Assembly (NCBI GenBank): GCA_964408435.1
Contig: CAYOZL010000006.1
Location: 1-62,035, forward strand
Length of the DNA: 62,035 nucleotides
Source of the DNA: CAYOZL01 sp964408435
Lineage (GTDB): Bacteria; Bdellovibrionota_C; UBA2361; SZUA-149; CAYOZL01
Reading direction: 5' to 3'
The notes beneath the pieces were generated by a model. It saw only the letters and a program-made list of their open reading frames with translations, was not told the DNA's origin and did no database searches. Both the position numbers and the translations under genes were made by a program. Numbering within the stretch: the first letter of the stretch is position 1; every line of letters starts with the position of its first letter. This document shows, one piece after another, positions 9,205-18,094 of this stretch.

Positions 9205-10194
9205 TTATATTAAATCTTTTGCATAGTGAAATAAAGCAGGAGTTCCGCCAGTGTGCCAAAAAACTACATTTTCATCTTTTGAGAATTCTTTATTTCTAAT
9301 CATCGCTATTAAGCCAGCCATTGCTCTACCGGTGTATACAGGGTCTAGTAAAATACCTTCTGTTCTTGCTAGCAGTTGTATCGCTTCTCTTTCCGAATCT
9401 CCTACAACCCCATAACCTTCTCCAGTGAACTCATCTCTTAGAATAATATCATTTATATTAAATTCTTTACTTATTTCTAATTTCTTTGAAGTTTTATTAG
9501 TTAAGTCCAGAACTGACTCTTTAAAAGATTTTTCTCCATTAATTCCTTTATCAATATTTATGCCAATAATATTTATCTTATCTGAACAAATTTCTTTGCC
9601 TAACATTAAGCCAGCTTGTGTGCCTCCAGAACTTGAAGCAAAGACTATGGAGCTTAAGTTAATATTTTTTAATTGGGTTTTTAGTTCAGAATAAGCTTGA
9701 ACAAATGAACATGCACCTATTTCGTTTGACCCTCCATAAGGAATTAGATAAGGCTTTCTACCTTCAGATTTAAGTTCCTCTACAATCTCAGGGATGTTTT
9801 CTCCTTTTCTATTCTCCTTTGACCAAATAATATTAGCGCCTAGTAGGTTATTTAGTAGAAGATTACCAGATGGTAATTTTGGTGATTCGCCACCTAAAAC
9901 CAAAGAGCATCCTAAGCCCATATAGGCGCAAGCTGCAGCAGTTTGTCGACAGTGATTTGATTGTGCAGCACCTCCAGTAATTATCGTGTCGCAGTTCTTA
10001 GATATTGCATCTCCAATTAAATATTCTAGTTTTCTAGTTTTATTACCTCCGATAGCAAGTCCAGTTTGATCATCTCTCTTGATGAAAATGCGAGGACCAA
10101 GTAATTCTTTAGTAAGATTTTTTAGCTCAGTAAGAGGAGTTGGAAAGAATCCAAGTTTTTGACGAGGTAGATTTGATAAAATGTTTTTTTTCAT
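9205..10194 (-). CDS. dcyD: D-cysteine desulfhydrase / ACC deaminase-family PLP enzyme
   Basis: Fold-type II PLP enzyme (329 aa) of the ACC deaminase/D-cysteine desulfhydrase family. The cofactor lysine lies in GGNKTRKLEYL (Lys52), the phosphate/PLP region in GGAAQSNHCRQTAA near residues 84-97, and HTGGTPALF closes the C-terminus. The most likely reaction is D-cysteine to pyruvate, sulfide and ammonia; ACC deaminase cannot be excluded from sequence reading alone. No operon partner is evident: ychJ lies 70 bp downstream and the HAD gene 60 bp upstream. Confidence 0.82.
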   Translation of the reverse strand: MKKNILSNLPRQKLGFFPTPLTELKNLTKELLGPRIFIKRDDQTGLAIGGNKTRKLEYLIGDAISKNCDTIITGGAAQSNHCRQTAAACAYMGLGCSLVLGGESPKLPSGNLLLNNLLGANIIWSKENRKGENIPEIVEELKSEGRKPYLIPYGGSNEIGACSFVQAYSELKTQLKNINLSSIVFASSSGGTQAGLMLGKEICSDKINIIGINIDKGINGEKSFKESVLDLTNKTSKKLEISKEFNINDIILRDEFTGEGYGVVGDSEREAIQLLARTEGILLDPVYTGRAMAGLIAMIRNKEFSKDENVVFWHTGGTPALFHYAKDLI

Positions 10195-10253
10195 TATTAC
10201 TATATCAGGCTAGTGAAATCATTAGCAGTTTTTAGGCATAAGGAGAAAAACCC

Positions 10254-10847
10254 TCATTGTTTTAAGAAATTATTCACTTTAATTATACTATTTTTATTGT
10301 CTATATGCTGTATCGCATTCCAGTTTAATTCAATTGCTGCTTCTATGTTTTCTTTCATATCATCTACAAAAAGAATTTGATTAGGCTTTAAGTTAAACTT
10401 TTGAATAAAAGTCTCATATATTTTATGAGCAGGTTTCATCGATCCAGCTTCATGAGAAGTTAAGTACCCATTTACAAAATTAGTTAACCCATATGTTTTT
10501 TCTAGAAATGGCCAATGAATAGGGTTTGTATTGCTAAGTAGATAGGTGGGGTGCTTCTTTGCAGTTTGTTTTGCAAAATCAAACATTTCTTTATCTAGAG
10601 TAAAGATATTTTCCCAATTATCTTTAATTTCTTTTAGCTCTATTTTTTTATCTAAGTTCGAGTTGATTTTATTTAAGAAGCTTTGCTCAGATATTAAACC
10701 TTTTTCAAAATCTAGTAAGGAGCTTTTTTCGAAAAAGTCTTGATTATCTTTAAAGCTGGCTCCATGTTTTGTGAGAAAAGCTTTAAATTTTTCAAAAGAG
10801 AAGTTAACTAGAACTTTCCCAACATCAAAGACAATAGTTTTGGCCAA
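10254..10847 (-). CDS. HAD-superfamily hydrolase (YihX-like phosphatase)
   Basis: HAD-IA phosphatase of 197 aa. Motif I is FDVGKVLVNF, with nucleophile Asp7 and Gly in place of the second Asp; this DxGxV form is normal in the YihX/epoxide-hydrolase-like group. Motif II is LLSNTN and motif IV ILFVDDMKENIEAA. The helical cap lies between residues about 15 and 85. YihX is a glucose-1-phosphate phosphatase, but substrate transfer across the family is unsafe. It starts 6 bp after the topA stop and is probably co-transcribed with it. Confidence 0.82.
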   Translation of the reverse strand: MAKTIVFDVGKVLVNFSFEKFKAFLTKHGASFKDNQDFFEKSSLLDFEKGLISEQSFLNKINSNLDKKIELKEIKDNWENIFTLDKEMFDFAKQTAKKHPTYLLSNTNPIHWPFLEKTYGLTNFVNGYLTSHEAGSMKPAHKIYETFIQKFNLKPNQILFVDDMKENIEAAIELNWNAIQHIDNKNSIIKVNNFLKQ

Positions 10848-10853
10848 ATCTTT

Positions 10854-13448
10854 CTAGCCTCTTCTTTTTCTTTTTTTCTTCTTCGCTGGGCCTTTAGCTG
10901 CTCTTGCTTCAATTAAGTCAACTGCTTGTTCCATTTTCAGTTCCATTGGGTCTTGCCCTTTAGGAATTGTAGCATTGAACTCACCATCTGTTACATATGG
11001 CCCGTAACGTCCACTTAATACTTTTAATTCTTTCTCACTTACTGGATGCTTGCCAAGAGATTTTAGCTCTTTAGGTTTTGCAGCTTTTCTCCTTGAAGAT
11101 TTCTTTGGTTGTTTAAGTAATTCAGTTGCCTGCTCTAGTGAAATATCTAAAGGTGAAAGCTCATCTAAATTAATAGATCTAGTCTCGTCCCCATTTTTAA
11201 TATACGGACCGAATCTTCCATTCATAGCTATAACATCTGCATCGTTGTACTTACCTAAGTTCCTAGGTAAACTCAGAAGCTTAACTGCATAAGCTAAATC
11301 AACATCATCAGGAGTTATGTTAGAAAGTAGGGAAGCCATTTTTGGCTTTATCTTCTTACCTTTTTCATTTTCTTGTACATCTCCTAGTTGGACATACGGG
11401 CCATAAGGTCCAGTTTTTAAATATATTGGTTCACCTGTCTCTGGGTGAAGTCCAATAGATTCAGGAGCTTTAGAAGCGGTAGTTAAAATCTCTACAGCTT
11501 TATCTAAGGTTAATCCATCTGGTTCTTGCTCCTGTAGGACACTGGCTCTGTTTTCTCCATCACTTATAAATGGACCATATTTACCAATTCTAACCTCTAC
11601 TAGCGTGCCATCTTCTTTATTCCCAATTGGAAGTCCGCAAACGTCTCTAGGATCAATTTTTTCAATACCATCAGTTACAAGTGTTTTTAAACCTGGGTGA
11701 CCATTGCCGAAGTAAAACTTTTTTAAATACTCTACGTTATCTGCTTCGCCCCTTGAAATTGCATCTAAGTCATCTTCAAGTTTTGCCGTGAATTCGTAGT
11801 TTACTAAATTGGTGAAATGCTTTTCTAGTAAACCAACTACTGCAATTGCAGTGTAGGTAGGAACTAAAGCGCTACCTTTTTTAAATGCATAAGCTCTACT
11901 TAATACTGTTTGTACAACTGTAGCCCAAGTACTTGGTCTTCCAATCCCTTTTTGCTCAAGTATTTTAATTAAACTACCTTCTGTGTATCTAGCAGGTGGT
12001 TTAGTAGTGTGCTCGCTAGAGTTTACTTCATTTGTTTTAATTTCTTCGCCTTCTTCCATCTTAGGAAGGATTTTTTCTTTATCTGCTAACTCTGCTTCTG
12101 GGTCATCTGAGCCCTCAACGTATGCTCTTAAGAAACCTGGGAAAGAAATTGTTTTTCCAGATGCCCTAAATAAACCTTCTCCAAGTTTTATTTGAGCAGT
12201 TACATATGTTCCTTCAGCGTTTTTCATCTGAGATGCAATAGTTCTTTTCCAAATTAGTTCGTATAATTTTGCAGCTTCACTACCTAGTGCTTTTTTAACA
12301 TCACTTACTGATTTAAAAGTATCTCCTGCAGGTCTAATTGCTTCGTGAGCTTCTTGTGCGTTTTTAACTTTTGTAGAGTAAGTTCTAATTTCTTTAGGTA
12401 GGTAGTCTTTACCAAAATCTTTTTCAATTAAGTCTCTCGCAGCTGTAAGTGCTTGCCCACTAAGAGTTGTTGAGTCAGTTCTCATGTAGGTAATAAAACC
12501 GTTTTCATAGAGTTGCTGAGCTATGCCCATAGTTCTTTGGGCAGAAAGTCTTAACTTTCTATTCGATTCCATTTGCAAGGAACTTGTAACAAAAGGAGCA
12601 GGTGGCTTAGAAGAAAAAGGTTTTTGCTCAATTTTATTAACTATTGGTGTTTCTTTTTTAAGTTTTGCAGCAAGTTCTTCAGCTTGTTTCTTATCTAGCG
12701 CAATAACTTTTCCACTATCTTTAAGCTTTCCAGTATCTGGATCGAAGTCTTTTCCAGTCGCTATTCTTTTCTGATCTAAATGCGTTAAGTCTGCTAAAAA
12801 TTCAGAGTCTTTAAAAAACTTAGAAGTTAAACTCCAATAATCAGCTTTATTAAATTTTATTCTTTCTCTTTCTTTCTCAACTAATAATCTAATTGCAACA
12901 CTCTGAACTCTCCCTGCACTAAGACGAGGAGCCATTTTTCTCCATAGCAAAGGACTTACTTCGTAGCCATAGAGTCTATCAACTATTCTTCTAGTCTCTT
13001 GTGCTTTAACTAAACTTACATCTACTTCTCTAGTATTTTCTATTGCTTTTTTAATCGCATCTTTAGTGATTTCGTGAAAAACTAATCTTTTAATTGGCAC
13101 TTTAGGTTTAAGTGCTTCTAGTAAATGCCAGCTAATAGATTCTCCTTCTCTATCTTCATCCGTTGCTAGTAGTAGTTCTTTAGATTCTTTAAGTGCTGCT
13201 TTTAAATCTTTTACATGAGCTTTTTTAGACTTAGGAATAATATAAAGAGGTGTAAAGTTATCATCTACATTTACTCCAATTTTAGACCAAGCTTCTTTTT
13301 TAACCTTAGCTGGTATTTCAGAGGCACTATTAGGTAAGTCTCTAATATGACCATTTGAAGCCATGACTTTATATTTTGGACCTAAAAACTTCTTAATTGT
13401 TTTAGCTTTTGTCGGTGATTCTACTATTACTAATGTTTTATCTGCCAT
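10854..13448 (-). CDS. topA: DNA topoisomerase I
   Basis: Type IA topoisomerase (864 aa) that relaxes negative supercoils. The TOPRIM domain begins VIVESPTKAKTIKKFLG and holds DEDREGE at residues 97-103. The catalytic tyrosine is Tyr321 in GFITYMRTDS. The C-terminal 270 residues contain repeated GRYGPY/GPYV modules (topoisomerase C-terminal repeats) and end in a Lys/Arg tail. There are no C4 zinc fingers, unlike E. coli TopA; this repeat-type tail is known in other phyla and is not a truncation. It is the leader gene of topA-HAD. Confidence 0.97.
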   Translation of the reverse strand: MADKTLVIVESPTKAKTIKKFLGPKYKVMASNGHIRDLPNSASEIPAKVKKEAWSKIGVNVDDNFTPLYIIPKSKKAHVKDLKAALKESKELLLATDEDREGESISWHLLEALKPKVPIKRLVFHEITKDAIKKAIENTREVDVSLVKAQETRRIVDRLYGYEVSPLLWRKMAPRLSAGRVQSVAIRLLVEKERERIKFNKADYWSLTSKFFKDSEFLADLTHLDQKRIATGKDFDPDTGKLKDSGKVIALDKKQAEELAAKLKKETPIVNKIEQKPFSSKPPAPFVTSSLQMESNRKLRLSAQRTMGIAQQLYENGFITYMRTDSTTLSGQALTAARDLIEKDFGKDYLPKEIRTYSTKVKNAQEAHEAIRPAGDTFKSVSDVKKALGSEAAKLYELIWKRTIASQMKNAEGTYVTAQIKLGEGLFRASGKTISFPGFLRAYVEGSDDPEAELADKEKILPKMEEGEEIKTNEVNSSEHTTKPPARYTEGSLIKILEQKGIGRPSTWATVVQTVLSRAYAFKKGSALVPTYTAIAVVGLLEKHFTNLVNYEFTAKLEDDLDAISRGEADNVEYLKKFYFGNGHPGLKTLVTDGIEKIDPRDVCGLPIGNKEDGTLVEVRIGKYGPFISDGENRASVLQEQEPDGLTLDKAVEILTTASKAPESIGLHPETGEPIYLKTGPYGPYVQLGDVQENEKGKKIKPKMASLLSNITPDDVDLAYAVKLLSLPRNLGKYNDADVIAMNGRFGPYIKNGDETRSINLDELSPLDISLEQATELLKQPKKSSRRKAAKPKELKSLGKHPVSEKELKVLSGRYGPYVTDGEFNATIPKGQDPMELKMEQAVDLIEARAAKGPAKKKKRKRRG

Positions 13449-13676
13449 TTTATCAGGATTTATTTTATTAAATTTCTTAGGACTCCTTATAATAATGTGA
13501 GCTAGAAAGACAAGAGATGTCTTAAAGTTAAAATGAGGTAAAAAATAATACTAAGTCTTTACAGGGGATTAGCAAGCTAAGAAAAAGGCGAAATATCAAT
13601 AAAGCCCTAAACGTCTATTAAATAGAGCTTAAAAAACTTACATAGACTTTTAAGTATTATTAACTATAGTATCGAA

Positions 13677-14339
13677 ATGAAGTTCTTCTTATATATTATT
13701 ATCTTTACTACGAATTGCTTTGCTCAGCTCTCACAGTTAGAGTTTGAAGATAAAGTAGCAAAGAAAAAGAAAGCAGCAGTAGAAAAAAATAGTGTAAACT
13801 CTGAGAAATCTAAAAAAGTAGAAATCAAAAAGAAAGAAGTAAAAAAATCCTCTAATGAGAAATTCTCATATTCTGGAAAAGCAGTGAACTTAAAACCTTT
13901 TGATGATTTAGCTTTTATCCCTCCTGGTTTGAAAGGAGTAGCTACTGATAAGAAAAATTCCAATGCTGTTACTTCAAGTATCTCTTGGGTTTTGCCAAAA
14001 TCTAAAGACTGTTCAATCGGAGTTAATGAGACTTCTTTTCTAAAAAGAGGTATGGCGTTAAAAGAAGTTTTAAGTCGTTTCACTGGCAATGACGATTATT
14101 TTGATGCAAGCATTGATAATATTTGTAGTGAGAAGTGTGAAGGGAAAGAACCATTACTTACTAATTTAAGAATTGACGAGCTCTCTAGTGTTGTTTTATC
14201 AGTTGGGATCATTAAAAACTCTTGTAGATATCTTTTAGAAAAGCCTAAGAAGAAAGATTGGAAAACTATTAAACTCCTTTCTATGACATGTAGTTGTATT
14301 AATTCTTCAAAAGCTAAAAAAGCCTTAGGAAAAAAATAA
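13677..14339 (+). CDS. Secreted lysine-rich hypothetical protein
   Basis: Unrecognised 220-residue protein. Residues 1-16 form a signal peptide (FLYIIIFTTNCFA, cleavage before QLSQ). Residues 25-60 are dominated by Lys, Glu and Ser and are probably disordered. The C-terminal half (from about residue 105) looks folded and has at least six cysteines (CSIG, CSEKC, NSCRY, TCSC), which suggests disulfides in the periplasm. Its TAA overlaps the ATG of the crotonase gene, so it is the first gene of a three-gene operon ending in pyrD. Confidence 0.8.
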   Translation: MKFFLYIIIFTTNCFAQLSQLEFEDKVAKKKKAAVEKNSVNSEKSKKVEIKKKEVKKSSNEKFSYSGKAVNLKPFDDLAFIPPGLKGVATDKKNSNAVTSSISWVLPKSKDCSIGVNETSFLKRGMALKEVLSRFTGNDDYFDASIDNICSEKCEGKEPLLTNLRIDELSSVVLSVGIIKNSCRYLLEKPKKKDWKTIKLLSMTCSCINSSKAKKALGKK

Positions 14340-15061
14340 TGTCAGTTAGTCTGACAAATCTCAATCAAGTCTCATATCTAGAATTTAAGAGCGAAAAAGC
14401 GAACTCTCTTAGCTTGGAGATGTTAAATCAAATTTCAAAGTCTATTGATGAACTTAAAGATGATAATAAAGTCTTAGTTATTAAGAGTGGAGGAGAAAAA
14501 GCTTTTTCAGCAGGAGCAAACTTTGATGAGTTTGAAAAAATTTCTACGAATAAGGAAGCCTTAGATTATTTTTCAGGTTTTATTAAAGTATTAAATTCGA
14601 TTAGAAAAACTGAGAGTATCGTAATTTGTAGAGTGCATGGTAAAGCAGTCGGAGGAGCAGTTGGTCTGATTTCTGCTTGTGATTATGTCTTCGCTCTGGA
14701 GAAAGCCGAGCTTAAACTCAGTGAGCTAAGTATTGGAATTGGACCATTTACTATTAGCCCTGCACTGGAAAGAAAAATTGGTAAAGCGCATCTTTCTGAA
14801 ATGCTATTAGATTCAGAATGGAAAGATTCGAATTGGTCAAGCAGAGTAGGCTTGTTTAACAAAATATTTAAAGACTTAAAAAACCTAGATCTAGCTTTGC
14901 AAGATTTTAGTGATCATTTATGTAAGCAGAGTAAGAATACATTATTAGAGAATAGAAAGCTTTTATGGGATGGAACTGAAGACTGGCCAGAGTTAATGCA
15001 GAAAAGAGCAAAGGTAGTCTCTGAGCTGTTAATTAATAGTAAATGCAGTGATGTTATATGA
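14339..15061 (+). CDS. Enoyl-CoA hydratase/isomerase (crotonase) family protein
   Basis: Crotonase-fold protein of 240 aa. The first oxyanion-hole loop is AFSAGANFDEF and the second HGKAVGGAVGLISACDY. The first catalytic glutamate of classical hydratases (in GGGCEL) is replaced in GGAVGL, while the second is kept in LSELSIGIGP. This pattern and the ISPALERKIG stretch resemble methylglutaconyl-CoA hydratase-type crotonases, so leucine or isoprenoid acyl-CoA breakdown is possible, but no partner gene is nearby. It overlaps pyrD by 4 bp (ATGA) and the upstream secreted protein by 1 bp. Confidence 0.8.
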   Translation: MSVSLTNLNQVSYLEFKSEKANSLSLEMLNQISKSIDELKDDNKVLVIKSGGEKAFSAGANFDEFEKISTNKEALDYFSGFIKVLNSIRKTESIVICRVHGKAVGGAVGLISACDYVFALEKAELKLSELSIGIGPFTISPALERKIGKAHLSEMLLDSEWKDSNWSSRVGLFNKIFKDLKNLDLALQDFSDHLCKQSKNTLLENRKLLWDGTEDWPELMQKRAKVVSELLINSKCSDVI

Positions 15062-16059
15062 ATGTATACCCAATTATAAAACCTATTTTATTTAAACTTG
15101 ATGCTGAAGTAGCTCATTACGTATCTTTGTATAGTTTAAAGCTGTTAAATTTTTTTGGTTTTACTAAGCTTTTATTTAAAACTAATAAAGCTAATTCTGT
15201 AAATTTAATGGGAATAGATTTTCCTAACAGAGTAGGTTTAGCTGCAGGAATGGATAAGAATGGCGATTTTATAGAAGAATTAGGTTCTTTAGGCTTTGGC
15301 TTTATTGAAGTTGGAACAGTTACTCCTAGAGCGCAAAAAGGAAATCCTAAGCCACGTTTATTTAGATTAATTAATAAACGTTCTATTATTAATAGAATGG
15401 GTTTTAACAATAAAGGTATAGAACATTTAACTAAAAAAGTTGCCGCTAGCTTCTATCCAGGAGTTATAGGAGTAAATATTGGTAAAAATTTTGATACAAG
15501 TAATGATAATGCAGTTAATGATTATTTACATTGCTATCAAAAAGCTTATTTAGTTGCAGACTATATAGTAGTAAATGTTTCTTCCCCTAATACTAAAGAC
15601 CTTAGAAAGCTTCAGTCTAGAGAAGAATTAAACAAAATCTTAGAAACCTTACTAAAAGAAAGGAGTAAATTGCTTACTGAGTGTGGCCGGTATGTGCCTT
15701 TGTTAGTTAAGATTTCACCTGATTTAGAAGATTTTAATGATATTATCAGTATTGTTAATGAATTAGATTTAGATGGTATTGTTGCAACTAATACAACTAT
15801 TTCTAGGGAAGATATTCCAGAACATAATGATTTAAAAGGTGGTCTTAGTGGCGACTTATTATTTAATAGATCCTTAGAGGTTGTTAAAATAATTAAATCC
15901 TTACTTAAAGAAGATAAGGTTTTAATAGGAGTTGGAGGTATTAACTCAGTAGAGAATGCTAAAGAATTATTAGAGAGCGGCGCTGACTTAATACAGATTT
16001 ATTCAGGACTAGTTTATTCTGGTCCAAATTTAATTAAAGATATAGTTGACTCAGTTTAA
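15058..16059 (+). CDS. pyrD: Dihydroorotate dehydrogenase (quinone), class 2
   Basis: Pyrimidine biosynthesis enzyme of 333 aa that oxidises dihydroorotate to orotate and passes electrons to quinone at the inner membrane. The N-terminal amphipathic helical region (residues 1-45) is the class 2 membrane/quinone module. FMN-barrel signatures follow: GLAAGMDKNGD, GFIEVGTVTP, KPRLFRL, NRMGFNN and the catalytic-serine segment VVNVSSPNT near residue 175. The C-terminus has LIGVGGINS and LIQIYSGLVYSGP. Only the usual orotate-pathway context is missing; the gene sits in an operon with the crotonase. Confidence 0.95.
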   Translation: MNVYPIIKPILFKLDAEVAHYVSLYSLKLLNFFGFTKLLFKTNKANSVNLMGIDFPNRVGLAAGMDKNGDFIEELGSLGFGFIEVGTVTPRAQKGNPKPRLFRLINKRSIINRMGFNNKGIEHLTKKVAASFYPGVIGVNIGKNFDTSNDNAVNDYLHCYQKAYLVADYIVVNVSSPNTKDLRKLQSREELNKILETLLKERSKLLTECGRYVPLLVKISPDLEDFNDIISIVNELDLDGIVATNTTISREDIPEHNDLKGGLSGDLLFNRSLEVVKIIKSLLKEDKVLIGVGGINSVENAKELLESGADLIQIYSGLVYSGPNLIKDIVDSV

Positions 16060-16084
16060 TTTTCAGTTAAGTGGCTTCGCCTAA

Positions 16085-16139
16085 TCAGCTATTTTGCTAA
16101 AGCAAAATGCCTTTAGCCAAAGGCCAATAGCTTTGCTGA
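16085..16139. repeat. Clover-like cluster of inverted repeats
   Basis: Downstream of pyrD, two adjacent perfect hairpins, ATTTTGC(TAAA)GCAAAAT at 16091-16108 and GCCTTT(AGCC)AAAGGC at 16109-16124, are enclosed by pairing TCAGCTATT at 16085-16093 with AATAGC and GCTGA at 16126-16139. The arrangement could fold as a three-way junction in RNA or a cruciform in DNA. It has no T-run, so it is not a standard terminator. It resembles a REP-like intergenic element, but no second copy was seen in this window. Confidence 0.55.
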
Positions 16140-16220
16140 CGGTATGCTCGGCTATATTCTTTATCTATATAAAAATAACAATTTTTAGCAGATTTACTAT
16201 TTTTTTAACTTAATAATAAA

Positions 16221-16320
16221 CATAGATTAAAACAGATCCATACAGCTACTTACTTCAAAATAAGTAAAAAGAGTTTTTTTTGAAGAATTAAAGTAAACAT
16301 TTCCGACTAACATACATAAC
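16221..16320 (+). promoter_or_regulatory. PEP-CTERM promoter region A: 10-bp-spaced repeats
   Basis: Pentamers CATAG, AACAG, TACAG and TACTT start at 16221, 16231, 16241 and 16251, exactly 10 bp apart. The block TGAAGAATTAA starts at 16281 and TACATAAC at 16313. The same blocks with the same spacings precede the second PEP-CTERM gene (17212-17311). Face-of-helix direct repeats followed by a conserved promoter-like block suggest binding by a transcription activator of the response-regulator kind; the regulator is not identified. Confidence 0.65.
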
Positions 16321-16360
16321 ATTAGAAATTAAAAATTACTATTAATGAGGTGTATTAAGA

Positions 16361-17125
16361 ATGTTTATTAAAAAAATATTAACCAGCTTTTTTTCAGTAC
16401 TAGCTCTTTTTGCTTTTACTGCTACTCAAGCTAACGCAATTACAATTGACCCTGCTTTTTTAATCTTTAATTTTGATAATCCTAATGTTGGAGATGATCA
16501 AGATTTAGCTGTTAGGTTTGGTTTTAACAGAGATGGTACTGGTGGCATAGACTTTGAATTAAATTTAAATGAAGAAGCTGGCACAGCATCTATATTCTTT
16601 GATGATCTTGGTGGTAGAATTTTCGCCGCTGATGACTTAGGTAGAGAAAATAGCTTAGCAGAAGTTTCTCTTGACCTTGCTTTTACTTGGACAGGTATTG
16701 TTCAAGAAGGTGATAGTCTTGTACTTAGAGAGCCTACTGGAGCTGGAGCTGTTGCAAGCTTATCTTCAGATCTTTTTGGTGACCAAGATGTTCAGTTTAC
16801 ATTGGGCGCTGCAGGCACAACTAACAGTGAGATATTTCCAGCTGATGCTGATAATCCAGTATTTTTCTATCTTGGGCCTGATGGAGTGCCAACATACACA
16901 GAAGGCGACTTGAATGGTTTTTCTACTTGGTTTGCGGCTAATACATTAGTTACTGCTAATGGTATAACTTATAATGTAAGAGGCGATTTACACGGTTCTT
17001 CGACTTTTAATGTTGGTGGGGCAAATTTTCCTACTGATACTACAGAAGTTCCTGAGCCTGCTACAATGTTGCTTCTTGGTTCTGGAATTTTAGGTGGAGC
17101 TCTTAGAAAAAAGAAGAAAGCATAG
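16361..17125 (+). CDS. PEP-CTERM sorted surface protein 1
   Basis: Exported protein of 254 aa. Residues 1-26 form a signal peptide (ending TQANA). The middle is an acidic, Gly/Asp-rich beta-type domain with shared motifs FTWTGI, EGDSLVLREPTGAGA and YLGPDG. The C-terminus is a textbook PEP-CTERM signal: VPEPATMLLLGSGILGG, a short hydrophobic helix, then a basic tail RKKKKA. Such proteins are cleaved and anchored or released by an EpsH-family exosortase, which must be encoded elsewhere. It is preceded by a strong site (GAGGTG) and followed by its own terminator. It is a close paralogue of the next gene. Confidence 0.9.
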   Translation: MFIKKILTSFFSVLALFAFTATQANAITIDPAFLIFNFDNPNVGDDQDLAVRFGFNRDGTGGIDFELNLNEEAGTASIFFDDLGGRIFAADDLGRENSLAEVSLDLAFTWTGIVQEGDSLVLREPTGAGAVASLSSDLFGDQDVQFTLGAAGTTNSEIFPADADNPVFFYLGPDGVPTYTEGDLNGFSTWFAANTLVTANGITYNVRGDLHGSSTFNVGGANFPTDTTEVPEPATMLLLGSGILGGALRKKKKA

Positions 17126-17146
17126 TTAGTAATATTATGTTTATTA

Positions 17147-17173
17147 AAAGCGAGCTTTATGCTCGCTTTTTTT
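17147..17173 (+). terminator. Rho-independent terminator of PEP-CTERM gene 1
   Basis: Perfect stem AAAGCGAGC/GCTCGCTTT with loop TTTAT, followed by a T-run. The same stem and loop recur after the second PEP-CTERM gene. Confidence 0.9.
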
Positions 17174-17211
17174 ATGCCCTAAACTTTTCAAACTATTTTA
17201 AGTTTTATTCA

Positions 17212-17311
17212 TACAGCTAAATACAGATTCGTACAGATCCTTACAGACGAGGGCAATTTTTAAAATTTTTTTGAAGAATTAATGCAAGTAACATCGATTA
17301 TTCTACATAAC
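17212..17311 (+). promoter_or_regulatory. PEP-CTERM promoter region B: four TACAG repeats at 10-bp steps
   Basis: TACAG occurs at 17212, 17222, 17232 and 17242, an exact 10-bp period. TGAAGAATTAA starts at 17272 (30 bp after the last repeat) and TACATAAC at 17304 (32 bp further). Region A upstream of the first PEP-CTERM gene shows the same spacings of 30 and 32 bp, so the two control regions align in register over about 100 bp. Confidence 0.7.
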
Positions 17312-17351
17312 AACAATGAGTTTTCAAAAGATTTAATTATAAGGAGTTGAA

Positions 17352-18071
17352 ATGAAAAATTTACTAACCAGTATTCTATCTGCTGCAGCATTTCTAGCTG
17401 TTGGGGTTTGTAATGCGAATGCTATAACTATTGATCCAGGTATAATGGGATTTCAGTTGAACTCAGCTGGGCCTGCTTCTGAAGATTATAGAATATATCT
17501 TGGTGAGCCTAGGGGGAATGCTTCAGTTGAGTATCTTACTTATGAGCTTAACTTTGATGCGGAAGCAGGAACTGCCTCTGTATTTTTTGATAATGTCTCT
17601 GGTGTAATATATGCAGGAGATGACTTCCGCGGGAATACTGCAGAAGCATTAGCTGATGTTGCTGTTAATTTAGCCTTTACTTGGACTGGTATAGAACAAG
17701 AAGGTGATGCGTTCGTATTAAGAGATCCAACAGGAGCTGGTGCGGTTGCTAATTTATCGTCTGATTTATTTGATTCAGACCTATCTTTTAGTTTGAGCCC
17801 TAGAGGCACTACTGGTGCAAACTACGATGCTGCAGCAGGAGATCCGGTATATTTTTATCTTGGACCTGATGGTAGAGACCTTTTTGCTGGTGATGGTGGT
17901 CTAAATTTATCTGCATGGATTGCGGCTGATGCACCTGTTATCATTAACGGAACAAGTTTTGCAGTTACTGGTGATTTTCATGGAAGAGCAGAAGTGCCTG
18001 AGCCTGCTACTATGTTACTTCTAGGTTCTGGAATACTAGGTGGAGCATTAAGAAAGAAGAAGAAAGCATAA
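17352..18071 (+). CDS. PEP-CTERM sorted surface protein 2
   Basis: Exported protein of 239 aa, paralogous to the preceding gene. Signal peptide about residues 1-24 (ending CNANA). It shares AITIDP at the mature N-terminus, FTWTGI, LRDPTGAGAVA, YLGPDG and the C-terminal signal VPEPATMLLLGSGILGG with basic tail RKKKKA. The loops between these blocks differ, so the duplication is not recent or selection acts on the loops. AAGGAG precedes the ATG. Promoter-region repeats and terminator are also duplicated. Role unknown: an exosortase substrate at the surface or in the matrix. Confidence 0.9.
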   Translation: MKNLLTSILSAAAFLAVGVCNANAITIDPGIMGFQLNSAGPASEDYRIYLGEPRGNASVEYLTYELNFDAEAGTASVFFDNVSGVIYAGDDFRGNTAEALADVAVNLAFTWTGIEQEGDAFVLRDPTGAGAVANLSSDLFDSDLSFSLSPRGTTGANYDAAAGDPVYFYLGPDGRDLFAGDGGLNLSAWIAADAPVIINGTSFAVTGDFHGRAEVPEPATMLLLGSGILGGALRKKKKA

Positions 18072-18094
18072 TTAGTATAATTGTGACTGACTAT

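Noticed and set aside
9205..10194. Plant-type ACC deaminase as firm call
   Set aside because: The family cannot be split from D-cysteine desulfhydrase without residue-level comparison; the broader call is given.
10854..11300. Truncated topA lacking zinc fingers
   Set aside because: The C-terminus has repeat-type topoisomerase modules and a basic tail and ends at a normal stop, a known alternative form.
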